Shown: positions 1-7,533 of the stretch, piece after piece
Layout: every line of letters begins with the position of its first letter
Numbering within the stretch: position 1 is the stretch's first letter
Origin: Terriglobus sp.
GTDB taxonomy: Bacteria; Acidobacteriota; Terriglobia; Terriglobales; Acidobacteriaceae
Reading direction: 5' to 3'
NCBI GenBank assembly: GCA_023265355.1
Contig: JAHFTZ010000018.1
Location: forward strand, 3,248 to 12,668
DNA length: 9,421 nucleotides
Position numbers and translations under genes: made by a program
The notes under the pieces: generated by a model
The model's input: the letters and a program-made list of their open reading frames with translations, nothing else
The model's database searches: none
What the model was told of the DNA's origin: nothing

Positions 1-1
1 G

Positions 2-916
2 CAGGCCGCTGGTCTCGCGGACGATCTGCTTGCGCAGATCGCCGAAGCGCGCGTCGAGGTCGCTTCTCTGATTGCAGAGCTGGAAAAAATCTCGGATCAG
101 GCGCAGGATCTCCTACTCGCCATGGATTTCTGCCATCTGCAAAGTCCGGATCGAGAGCTTCTCTCCATCGGCTTCACGCCGAAGGACGAAGCGCTCGATT
201 CCTCCTGCTTCGATTTGCTCGCCTCCGAGGCGCGCATGGCGGTCTTCGTAGCTATTGCCAAGGGCGACATTCCACAGCAGACCTGGTTCCGCCTGGGAAG
301 AAACCAGGTGCGCGCCTTTGGACGTTCAGTCCTGCTTTCGTGGACCGGAACAATGTTCGAATACCTGATGCCGACCCTTTGGATGGAGAGCTATCCGAAC
401 ACGATGCTCTGGCGTTCCCTGCACAACATCGTGTGTGTGCAGGAAGAGTACGCAAAGCGCCGACGCATTCCTTGGGGTATCTCGGAGTCCGGTTACAGCC
501 AGACGGATCCGTGGGGAAATTATCTCTATCACGCGTTTGGTGTGCCTCTGGTCGCGCTCAAATACGGCGCCGAAGCCGGGCCCGTGATCTCTCCTTACTC
601 GACCTGCCTGGCGCTTGAGTTCGAACCGGAGGCAGCGCTCCGCAACCTTAGCCGGATGCAGAAGATGGGTTGGCTTGGAAGCTACGGCTTCTACGAAGCA
701 GCCGACTACAGCAGTGCTTCAGCCTCGCGGCGTCATCCAGATTGCGTTCTGGTGAAGTCGTGGATGGTGCACCATCAGGGAATGTCCCTGTTGGCGATCT
801 GCAATCTGCTGAACGACCGCGTCTTCCAGAAGGCGTTCCACGCGGCGCCCATGGTGCGCGCTACGGAACGTCTCCTGCATGAACGGCCACAAATTGGGCA
901 GGACGAGCAGAGCTAG
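2..916 (+). CDS. Cyclic beta-1,2-glucan synthase-family protein, glucoamylase-like C-terminal part (5' end outside window)
   Basis: The frame is open from base 2, so the ATG at 122 is internal and 304 C-terminal residues are visible. They match the glucoamylase-like module (Pfam Glycoamylase type) found inside cyclic beta-1,2-glucan synthases of the NdvB/ChvB/Cgs kind. Landmarks in order are LLSIGF, DLLASEARMA, AKGDIPQQTWFRLGR, LLSWTGTMFEYLMPTLWM, IPWGISESGYSQTD, AFGVPLVALKYG, GSYGFYEAADY and SWMVHHQGMSLLA. In the known enzymes an inner-membrane glycosyltransferase builds the glucan and C-terminal GH94-like domains trim chain length. Here the protein stops about ten residues after the conserved RATERLLHERP segment, so the usual GH94 module is absent from this polypeptide. 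The family call is firm. Whether the whole enzyme makes cyclic glucan cannot be judged without the upstream part. Confidence 0.85.
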   Translation, partial: QAAGLADDLLAQIAEARVEVASLIAELEKISDQAQDLLLAMDFCHLQSPDRELLSIGFTPKDEALDSSCFDLLASEARMAVFVAIAKGDIPQQTWFRLGRNQVRAFGRSVLLSWTGTMFEYLMPTLWMESYPNTMLWRSLHNIVCVQEEYAKRRRIPWGISESGYSQTDPWGNYLYHAFGVPLVALKYGAEAGPVISPYSTCLALEFEPEAALRNLSRMQKMGWLGSYGFYEAADYSSASASRRHPDCVLVKSWMVHHQGMSLLAICNLLNDRVFQKAFHAAPMVRATERLLHERPQIGQDEQS

Positions 917-928
917 ATCCGAAGGTTA

Positions 929-960
929 CCTGTAGCGTGCGCTTGCCGCGCCGCTACAGG
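929..960. terminator. Strong hairpin between convergent genes, probable bidirectional terminator
   Basis: A perfect 9-bp stem, CCTGTAGCG (929-937) with CGCTACAGG (952-960), continues after one bulged T into GCGC/GCGC, closing a five-base TTGCC loop. It begins 12 bases after the stop of the glucan synthase-family gene and ends 31 bases before the stop of the opposing small gene, where a shared terminator is expected. No T-run follows on either strand, so it is not a textbook intrinsic terminator. It could act as a Rho-assisted or 3'-end-stabilising hairpin. Confidence 0.6.
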
Positions 961-991
961 CGAGATGTTCACCCGATCTCCTCGCTTCAAG

Positions 992-1371
992 CTAATACTT
1001 GAGCGAGACGCAGGGCACACCACCCATTTGACCGTTCGGAGCATCCAGGTTCGTAGTTACTTGTTTATCCATCTGAATGTTGCGCAGAACATGCTCTTCA
1101 CCGCAGACGTCGAACCGGAGAAGAGTGGAAGGTCCCTCGGCGTCACGAGATCCGACGATCATTCGGATCCTCTTCGTGACTTTTTCCTCGCTCACCAGAG
1201 TGATGAAGCCAAGATTTGCATCCATGATGATGTCATAGTAGCCGCCAGCAAAGTGCTGCCTGGCTGCCGTGAAGTCAAAGGGAAGATTTACCCGGGCTGC
1301 GCTCTGCGCATGGGCAGCAGTCGCACAATCACCCCAGCAGAAAATATCGTACTTCGAAAAATGTGTCGCAA
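992..1371 (-). CDS. Small secreted beta-rich protein, acidobacterial type, signal peptide broken by an apparent 1-base frameshift
   Basis: The C-terminal ~100 residues (ARVNLPFDFTAARQHFAGGY, then a YDIIMDANLGFITL strand) resemble short exported proteins abundant in Acidobacteriota that follow the plan 'signal peptide, VxxPFxF, AGxYxI'. Their function is unknown. The uninterrupted ORF could start at ATG 1390, but its first 25 residues look nothing like a signal peptide. One frame over, a TTG at 1371-1369 is preceded by AGAGGA (1384-1379) at 7-base spacing. It reads MRHIFRSTIFSAGVIV, a good n- and h-region. Adding one base near 1321-1330 joins this to ATAAHAQS, a standard cleavage region, and then to the mature domain. 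So either a one-base deletion or a sequence error lies in the signal peptide. The gene lies 75 bases downstream of the outer-membrane factor gene on the same strand and could be co-transcribed. Confidence 0.65.
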
Positions 1372-1446
1372 GTACTTGTCCTCTCAGCATAGAGACAAGG
1401 TTCTGCGAGTTCTATTCCCGAACGAGAGCTTGCAACACACTTGAGT

Positions 1447-2886
1447 TTAATTTTTAGGCAGTTGCGTTGTATCCCACCCACCACCAAGCGCGATCTGCAA
1501 CTGCGCGCTCGCTACGATTCTTCGCGTGGTCAATGCAGCCGCGGCACGCTCATCGGTCAACTCAATCGTCTGGTTGGTCAGTACTTCGAGATACTGCGCG
1601 AGACCTCGCTTATAACGCATCATCGAAAGTTCGGTGCTCTTCTTCGCCGCCAGCACTGCGCGATCCTGCACGGTAGACTCGTCCGCCAGTACGCGAAGCG
1701 CTGCCAGCTGGTCCTCTACATCTCGAAATGCGGAAAGAACCTGCTGCCGGTAGAGCGCCACGGCCTGTTCACGCTGGGCGATTGCAAAATCCACCTGGGC
1801 TCTCCGCCTGCCGCCGTCGATCAGGACTTCATTCACGCTTGGGCCAGCACTCCACAAAGCGCTGCCAGCGTTGAAGACACTGCTGACCTGTGAACTTTCG
1901 ATACCACCCGTGCCCCCCAGCACGATGCTCGGATAGTAGGCCGACTTCGCTACGCCGATGAGTGCATTGGACGATGCGATCAAGCGCTCCGACGTAGCGA
2001 TGTCCGGACGCCGTTGAAGTAACTCGGAGGGTAGACCGGTAGGAATACTGGGAGGATCGCCGGCCATCGGCAACTCCGCAATATGAAAGCCTGTTGCGGG
2101 CACGCCGATCAGGACTGCGATGGCATCTTCAAATTGTGCGCGTTGCACACCGAGGTCGATCAACTGAGCGCGTGTCTCCTCAAGCTGGGCCTTTGCCTGC
2201 TCGACGTCGCTTTCGGAGGAGAGGCCACCAGTCAGCCGGTCCTCCGTCAGCTTCAGCGCTTCAGAAAAGGCATCGATCGTCGATCGCAAGAGCTGCGTCT
2301 GCAGATCGATTCCCCGTATCTGCAGGTAAGTTACTGCGAGCATGCCCTGAAGACTCAACCGCGTATTCGCCAGATTGGCCGCGCTTGCCTGGGAATTCGC
2401 TGCACTTGATTCGATCTGCCTTCGAATGCGGCCCCAGAGATCGGGCTCCCAGGAGATATTGAGAGGAATCAGAAAGTCCCAGTAATCGTGCTGCGCGTTG
2501 GCTGGCAGTAGCGGTCTTGTATTCGAGATTCGGTTACGACTCGCAAAGCCGCCGAGCGATACGGTCGGATACAGCGAGGCGCGGTTCTCGCGAACCAGAT
2601 CGTGCGCCTGCTCATAAGCATGCAGTGCCGCGGCGATGTTCTGGTTGGCCGTGGCGCACTGCTGCTCCAGAGCATTCAGTTTTTCATCCTTGTAGATCGA
2701 CCACCAGGCGCCTCGATCCATACCGTCCGCGGGCTTTGCCTCGGTCCAGTTCCCGTTGTGACCGTTGTCAGAATACGAAGGTGGGGCGGGCATCGCAGGG
2801 GCTTTATAGTTGGGGCCTACCTTACACCCGACAAGCACCAATACTCCCAGCATGGCCGCCGTGCTTGATGTCTTCGAGAGGCTCAT
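1447..2886 (-). CDS. RND efflux outer-membrane lipoprotein (NodT/OprM family)
   Basis: This is the outer-membrane channel of the tripartite pump: a trimeric beta-barrel with a long periplasmic alpha-tunnel that docks to the adaptor. The 479 residues match the family length. The lipoprotein signal ends in the lipobox LVGC, with Cys21 the predicted lipidated residue, followed by the family signature KVGPNYKAP. Two outer-membrane efflux repeats follow, roughly residues 65-255 and 275-470, with recognisable LEQQCATANQNI, SWEPDLWGRIRRQIE, LLQRRPDIATSERLIASSNA and YRQQVLSAFRDVEDQLAAL. The ATG overlaps the adaptor stop by 4 bases (ATGA). Its Shine-Dalgarno (GGAG) lies in the last codons of the adaptor, so translation is probably coupled. 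It is the last gene of the efflux set; no clear terminator is visible after it. Confidence 0.95.
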   Translation of the reverse strand: MSLSKTSSTAAMLGVLVLVGCKVGPNYKAPAMPAPPSYSDNGHNGNWTEAKPADGMDRGAWWSIYKDEKLNALEQQCATANQNIAAALHAYEQAHDLVRENRASLYPTVSLGGFASRNRISNTRPLLPANAQHDYWDFLIPLNISWEPDLWGRIRRQIESSAANSQASAANLANTRLSLQGMLAVTYLQIRGIDLQTQLLRSTIDAFSEALKLTEDRLTGGLSSESDVEQAKAQLEETRAQLIDLGVQRAQFEDAIAVLIGVPATGFHIAELPMAGDPPSIPTGLPSELLQRRPDIATSERLIASSNALIGVAKSAYYPSIVLGGTGGIESSQVSSVFNAGSALWSAGPSVNEVLIDGGRRRAQVDFAIAQREQAVALYRQQVLSAFRDVEDQLAALRVLADESTVQDRAVLAAKKSTELSMMRYKRGLAQYLEVLTNQTIELTDERAAAALTTRRIVASAQLQIALGGGWDTTQLPKN

Positions 2887-4166
2887 CGCTTGCTCTCCGC
2901 CGTCGACAGGGGCTTGGGCGCATTTGCATTCACGACCCGAACCTCTTCACCCTCCGAAAGTGAGTCTGACGGATTTCCTACGATGGCCTGTCCGGGTTGC
3001 AGTCCACTCAGAACCTCTACGGTCGTGCCGAAGTCGCGGCCTGGCGTCACTCGTACAAGGTGCACATGGTGCGTCGCGTCGACCGTTGCAACGTGCATAC
3101 CATCCTGCCCCAGGATGAGAGCGTTCGCGGGAACGATCAACGCAGGCGCCGCGTGCGATACATGCAGATGAACCTCGGTATAGCTTCCCGGGAGCAGTTC
3201 TCCTGTCTTATTTTCAACGTCCACTTCAGCGAGCAAGGTCCTGCTGGCGGGGTCCACCGCATCGGAGGTACGTACAAGACGTCCAGGGAAGCTACGACCT
3301 GGGTATTGAGGCAGCGTCAACGTTGCCATAACACCACTCTTCGCATCGGGCGAGTTGATCTGGGGTACGTTCACAAAGACGCGCAGGACCTTATTGGCTG
3401 AGATGTCAAAGATCTCTTTGTTTCCCGAGATTGTTCCAGCACCAGCGGTCGTCGTACTTCCTGTCGCTGAAATGAGCTGCCCTGTGTCGATATTTCTTGC
3501 CGTGACCACACCGTCGAAGGGTGCGGTAATCTTCTCGAAGGACTGCAGTTCTTCAAGGCGTTTGACATTGGCTTCCGCCGAGTTCACCTGCGCGACACGG
3601 GCGTCGTACTGGCTCTTTGCGGTGTCCGTATCCTGCTGCGATACGGCATTCTTTCCGATCAGATCTCCAAAGCGATCAGAGGTCGTCTTCGCCAGCGCTG
3701 AATTGCTTTGGGCGGTGGCAAGGTCAGCCCTGGCCTGCATCAACTGCTGATCAAGCTCTGGCGTCTCGATGACAGCCAGCAGTTCTCCCTTGCTGACGTG
3801 GCTGCCGATGTCGTGATACCAGGCCTTCACATAGCCAGTCGTTCGCGCGTAGATGGGCGCCAACGTATAAGCCTGCATGTTTCCGGGAAGCACAATCTCC
3901 TGGGCAGTCGCTTGCATCACGGGCTGCTGCAACTCCACTGTGGGCGCGGCTGTGGCGTCGTTATACTCCTTCAACTCCGCGCCTGAATGCTTTCGCTTCA
4001 AGACGCCGAGCACGCCGAGGCAAACGGCCACAATGAGTACCAGCAACACGAGCAAGCCCATGCCTTTTCGGGAGGCCTTGGGAGGCTCCTGTCTCGCATG
4101 CTCATGGCCCTGGGCCCCGCGGAACTCCGCGTGTGCTTGCTGTGCTTCTTGTTTTTCGCCGCTCAT
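2883..4166 (-). CDS. RND efflux periplasmic adaptor (membrane fusion protein, HlyD/AcrA family)
   Basis: This protein bridges the permease and the outer-membrane channel. The 427 residues show the standard plan. A polar cytoplasmic N-terminus (1-35) is rich in Gln, His and Glu. One membrane anchor spans about 36-56, so the protein is membrane-anchored, not a lipoprotein. The first lipoyl half is at 100-137 (YARTTGYVKAWYHDIGSHVS, KGELLAVIETPELDQQ). An alpha-helical hairpin at about 138-207 contacts the outer-membrane protein. The second lipoyl half is at 209-232 (FEKITAPFDGVVTARNIDTG). A flexible Gly/Ser/Thr-rich loop occupies 233-248. The beta-barrel runs 258-335 and the membrane-proximal domain 340-412. 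The start has GAGAGGAA about 7 bases upstream. A 61-base gap separates it from the permease stop, and the next gene overlaps its stop by 4 bases. Confidence 0.95.
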   Translation of the reverse strand: MSGEKQEAQQAHAEFRGAQGHEHARQEPPKASRKGMGLLVLLVLIVAVCLGVLGVLKRKHSGAELKEYNDATAAPTVELQQPVMQATAQEIVLPGNMQAYTLAPIYARTTGYVKAWYHDIGSHVSKGELLAVIETPELDQQLMQARADLATAQSNSALAKTTSDRFGDLIGKNAVSQQDTDTAKSQYDARVAQVNSAEANVKRLEELQSFEKITAPFDGVVTARNIDTGQLISATGSTTTAGAGTISGNKEIFDISANKVLRVFVNVPQINSPDAKSGVMATLTLPQYPGRSFPGRLVRTSDAVDPASRTLLAEVDVENKTGELLPGSYTEVHLHVSHAAPALIVPANALILGQDGMHVATVDATHHVHLVRVTPGRDFGTTVEVLSGLQPGQAIVGNPSDSLSEGEEVRVVNANAPKPLSTAESKR

Positions 4167-4227
4167 CGCTTGTTCCTCTCATTCACATTTGCGCCTAATC
4201 CTATGCTGTCCGGTCTTCGTTGATCGC

Positions 4228-7200
4228 TCATGCGTTTGCCTCTGAGAGATCCTCGTCTGCGTGCGGCGGGGTGATCCCTGGATCGTTACGGTGCACGAAG
4301 GAGAAGAAAACCGGCACGAACGTCAGGGTCCCAAAGGTCGCCAACAGCAAGCCACCGATCACAGCTCGTCCCAGTGGCGCATTCTGCTCACCACCATCCC
4401 CAAGGCCAAGCGCCATGGGCACCATGCCGATGATCATCGCAAGGGCAGTCATGATGACTGGCCGAAAACGCGTAAAGCCCGCAGAAAGCGCTGCATCCAA
4501 GGCATTCATGCCGAGTTCCATCTGCTCTTTTGCAAAACTCACCACAAGAATGGAATTCGCCGTGGCAACACCCACACACATGATCGCGCCCGTGAGTGCG
4601 GGTACGCTGATGTGCGTCCCCGTGAGAAAGAGGAGCCATACGATGCCTGCCAGTGCGCCCGGCAAAGCCATGATGATAACGAACGGATCAAGCCAACTTT
4701 GAAAGTTCACCACGATCAATGCGTAAACCAGCACAATCGAAAACAGCAGGCCTACGACAAGTCCAAAAAACGAAGAGCGCATCGTCTGTATCTGGCCGCG
4801 CACGATAATCTCTGTACCACGGGGCAGATGGTTTTTAGCATCTTTCACCAGCCCGTCGATATGCGTCGCTACCGTCGCAAGATCTGTTCCCTCCACCGAA
4901 CCGTAGATATCGATCACGGACCGAGCGTTGTAGTGGCTGACCGTTCCCTGCTCCACACCACGGTCGATAGAGGCCAGATTCCGTAAAATCTGTGGTTGCT
5001 GACCCGATCCGCTCGTCGCAATCGGAAAGTTTTCGAGTTGCGAGAGGCTCTGCACATCGTACTGCGGCATCTGCACCGCAATGTTGTAATTCACGTGATT
5101 TTGAGGATTCAGATAGAACGTCGGCTGCGTCTGAAAGCTTCCACTTAGGCCGATCAGAACGTCCGTAGCAACATCTCTCTGGCTATATCCAACCTGTTGT
5201 GCCCGCGTTCTGTCTACATTGACGGTCCACTTAGGCAGATTGAATGGCTGCTGAATTCGCAGGTCCGTTGTGCCTGGGATCTTGCTGATCTGCTGCATCA
5301 TCTGCTCTGCAAGAACACGGTTCTGCTCCAGCTGCTGCCCGACAACTTGTATGTCGATCTGCGCAGGCAAACCAAAGTTGAGAATCTGGCCCACCATATC
5401 GGTCGGCAAATAGTAGAAGATCGTCCCTGGAAACTCCTGCGTAAGTTTGTCCCGCAGAGTATGCGTGTACCCATCTGTTGGCCCGTGCTTCTCCGCAAGC
5501 GTGACCAGGATATCTGCATCGGCGGTTCCAACGGTTGCCGAGTTCGAATAGGACAGGTTCAGGCCAGAGTAAGGAATCCCGATGTTATCGATGACCGTAC
5601 CAAGCTCGGCGGCGGGAATCGTTTTGCGAATCGTGTCCTCGATCTCGTCACACAGACGCGCCGTATCTTCAATACGCGTTCCTGTATGCGCGCGTACGTG
5701 GAGCTTGAACTGTCCTCCATCCACCGACGGAAAGAAATCCTGACCGAGCCATGGATAGAGCAGGACGATCGATCCGATCCAGAAGGCCACGATCCCGACG
5801 AGAAATGTGAGGCGGTATTCGAGGCACAAACTGAGGACGCCGTGATACCAGTTCCTCAGCTTCTCAAAGGAGTGCTCGAAGATAATCTGAAACCGAATGA
5901 AAGGATTGCGGCTTTTTCCGGCTGATTCCGCACGATCATGCTCGTGACCTTTCAAGAGGTACTTCGCCATCGTAGGCACGATTGTGCGGGAGAGGAAATA
6001 AGAGGCAAGCATGGCAAACACAACAGCCTCAGCCAAAGGCACAAACAGATACCGCGCTACGCCGGCGAGAAAGAACATCGGGACGAAGACGATGCAAATC
6101 GAGATCGTCGAAACAAACGCCGGGACCGCGATCTGCGCGGCTCCATCCAGAATGGCCTGCTCTACCTCTTTCCCCTCTTCCAGATTTCGATTGATATTTT
6201 CGATCTCTACGGTCGCGTCGTCGACAAGAATACCGACCGCAAGCGCGAGACCTCCGAGGGTCATGATGTTGATCGTCTCGCCAAGCGCCGACAGCATCAG
6301 CAACGAACAGATCACGGAAAGCGGAATGGAAACCGCAATGATGATCGTAGATCTCCAGCTCCCAAGGAAGATGAGGATCATCACTGCTGTCAGGCAGGCG
6401 GCGATCAGAGCCTCGCGCACCACGCCACTGATGGCGCTTCTTACAAAGACAGATTGATCCGAAATCGGCTTGATCCTGAGAGCCGTTGGAAGCTGCGCTG
6501 CAATCGCGGGCAACTGGGCACGCACGTTCGCAATAATGTCCAAGGTGGACGATTCGCCGGTTTTCTGAACCGTCATCAATGCCGCGCGCTGTCCATCCAC
6601 GCGGACTACATTCGTCTGCGGCGGGAAGCCGTCTCGCACATTGCCTACATCCCGCATGTAGATCGTGGCGCCGTTCACTGTTTTGATCGGAAGGCTATTG
6701 AGGGCCGCAATCGAACTGGGCGCGCTGTTGGTTTCCACCTGGTAGTCGGTGGACCCCATCTTTACATCACCCGCCGGAAGAATGATGTTCTGCGCGCTCA
6801 CTGCATTTACGACGTCTGACGGAGAAAGCCCATAGGCCTGCAGCTTCGCCGTATTGATGTCTACCTGGATCTGCCTCTGCTTTCCTCCGTACGGGAAAGG
6901 CAACGAGGCACCTTGAACCGTTGCAAGCTGGGTTCGAATGAAGTTTGTTCCGAAGTCATAGAGCTGCTGCTCGCTCAGCCCCGCGCCCGAGAGACCAAGC
7001 TGCAATACAGGAACGCTGGACGCGCTGTATTGGATGATTAGAGGCGGCGTCGTGCCCTGCGGATCCTGTCGCAACCCGGTTTGTGCAACCGCCGTCACCT
7101 GTGCCACGGCCTGGGAGATGTTGACCGAGGGACGAAAGAAGATTTTCGTAACTGAGATGCCGTTCAACGTTTGCGACTCAGTGTGCTCAATGTCGTTGAC

Positions 7201-7422
7201 CGTCGTGGTCAAATTCCGCTCAAACGGCAGAACAATACGGTCGCTCAACTCCCCCGGCGAAAGTCCGGCGTAGTTCCAAACCACCGAAACCACGGGGATA
7301 TTAATGTTTGGGAAAATATCGACCGGCGTGCGCAGCATCACTACGGGGCCAACGATCAAAAGCAACAGCGATAGGACGACGAAGGTGTAGGGTCTCCTAA
7401 GCGCTAGACGAACAATCCACAT
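4228..7422 (-). CDS. RND efflux permease, HAE1/AcrB-like inner-membrane transporter
   Basis: This is a proton-driven inner-membrane drug antiporter. Its 1064 residues fit the family, with twelve predicted membrane helices: TM1 about 13-30, TM2-TM6 about 338-485, TM7 540-557, TM8-TM12 about 885-1043. Two large periplasmic loops lie between TM1/TM2 and TM7/TM8. The N-terminal motif RTPVDIFPNINIPVVSVVW and the segment FERNLTTTVNDIEHTES place it in a divergent HAE1-like group common in Acidobacteriota and other Gram-negative bacteria. The TM4 motif ILVDDATVEIEN carries the Asp401-Asp402 pair equivalent to AcrB D407/D408. RFRPVIMT in TM11 keeps Arg985 and Thr992 (AcrB R971/T978). TM10 reads VGVATANSILVV, so Ala955 replaces AcrB Lys940. 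The start has AAAAGGAG 5 bases upstream. It is the first gene of the pump operon, 111 bases downstream of the TetR gene. The substrate cannot be told from sequence. Confidence 0.95.
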   Translation of the reverse strand: MWIVRLALRRPYTFVVLSLLLLIVGPVVMLRTPVDIFPNINIPVVSVVWNYAGLSPGELSDRIVLPFERNLTTTVNDIEHTESQTLNGISVTKIFFRPSVNISQAVAQVTAVAQTGLRQDPQGTTPPLIIQYSASSVPVLQLGLSGAGLSEQQLYDFGTNFIRTQLATVQGASLPFPYGGKQRQIQVDINTAKLQAYGLSPSDVVNAVSAQNIILPAGDVKMGSTDYQVETNSAPSSIAALNSLPIKTVNGATIYMRDVGNVRDGFPPQTNVVRVDGQRAALMTVQKTGESSTLDIIANVRAQLPAIAAQLPTALRIKPISDQSVFVRSAISGVVREALIAACLTAVMILIFLGSWRSTIIIAVSIPLSVICSLLMLSALGETINIMTLGGLALAVGILVDDATVEIENINRNLEEGKEVEQAILDGAAQIAVPAFVSTISICIVFVPMFFLAGVARYLFVPLAEAVVFAMLASYFLSRTIVPTMAKYLLKGHEHDRAESAGKSRNPFIRFQIIFEHSFEKLRNWYHGVLSLCLEYRLTFLVGIVAFWIGSIVLLYPWLGQDFFPSVDGGQFKLHVRAHTGTRIEDTARLCDEIEDTIRKTIPAAELGTVIDNIGIPYSGLNLSYSNSATVGTADADILVTLAEKHGPTDGYTHTLRDKLTQEFPGTIFYYLPTDMVGQILNFGLPAQIDIQVVGQQLEQNRVLAEQMMQQISKIPGTTDLRIQQPFNLPKWTVNVDRTRAQQVGYSQRDVATDVLIGLSGSFQTQPTFYLNPQNHVNYNIAVQMPQYDVQSLSQLENFPIATSGSGQQPQILRNLASIDRGVEQGTVSHYNARSVIDIYGSVEGTDLATVATHIDGLVKDAKNHLPRGTEIIVRGQIQTMRSSFFGLVVGLLFSIVLVYALIVVNFQSWLDPFVIIMALPGALAGIVWLLFLTGTHISVPALTGAIMCVGVATANSILVVSFAKEQMELGMNALDAALSAGFTRFRPVIMTALAMIIGMVPMALGLGDGGEQNAPLGRAVIGGLLLATFGTLTFVPVFFSFVHRNDPGITPPHADEDLSEANA

Positions 7423-7427
7423 CGAGA

Positions 7428-7435
7428 CTCCTTTT
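7428..7435 (-). promoter_or_regulatory. Shine-Dalgarno of the RND permease gene
   Basis: AAAAGGAG on the minus strand lies five bases before the ATG at 7422. It is a near-perfect ribosome binding site and supports this start for the long membrane protein. Confidence 0.75.
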
Positions 7436-7473
7436 ATAAGATGGGAGAGCTCCAGATACCGAGCCTAACGAAA

Positions 7474-7494
7474 TACTAAACTATCCGTTCAGTA
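7474..7494. promoter_or_regulatory. Candidate TetR operator, imperfect palindrome
   Basis: TACTAAAC (7474-7481) and GTTCAGTA (7487-7494) form 8-base arms with seven of eight positions complementary around a 5-base centre. A symmetric site of about 20 bp is what TetR dimers usually bind. It lies in the 111-base gap between the regulator and the efflux operon and overlaps the predicted promoter there, so binding by the adjacent TetR protein would block the pump genes. Which protein binds is inferred from position only. Confidence 0.6.
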
Positions 7495-7505
7495 AATAGA
7501 TGCAA
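7478..7505 (-). promoter_or_regulatory. Candidate promoter of the efflux operon
   Basis: On the minus strand TTGCAT (7505-7500) and TAGTTT (7483-7478) are separated by 16 bases, a moderate sigma-70-like pair, with 55 bases from the -10 box to the permease ATG. The operator palindrome covers the -10 box and most of the spacer. Neither hexamer is strong, so this is a prediction by position. Confidence 0.4.
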
Positions 7506-7533
7506 CTCGCCATGGAAGGGACTCAGCGATATT

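Noticed and set aside
1441..1893. Plus-strand open frames opposite the outer-membrane factor gene
   Set aside because: The opposing gene is a clear NodT-family protein over its full length. The antisense frames show no motif, signal or ribosome site.
2883..2886. Four-base overlap of adaptor and outer-membrane factor genes as a possible fusion or error
   Set aside because: ATGA overlaps are ordinary translational coupling in efflux operons, and both proteins are complete.
5938..6819. A 293-codon plus-strand open frame, and another of 241 codons at 4261-4986
   Set aside because: Both lie antisense inside the permease gene and encode low-complexity Arg/His/Asp-rich sequence with no domain logic. 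They are shadows of the real minus-strand gene.
4228..7422. Heavy-metal (CusA/CzcA-type) efflux as an alternative for the permease
   Set aside because: TM4 carries an Asp-Asp pair and the N-terminal and TM11 motifs follow the HAE1 pattern. The metal-pump DGAVVVVEN-type motif is absent.
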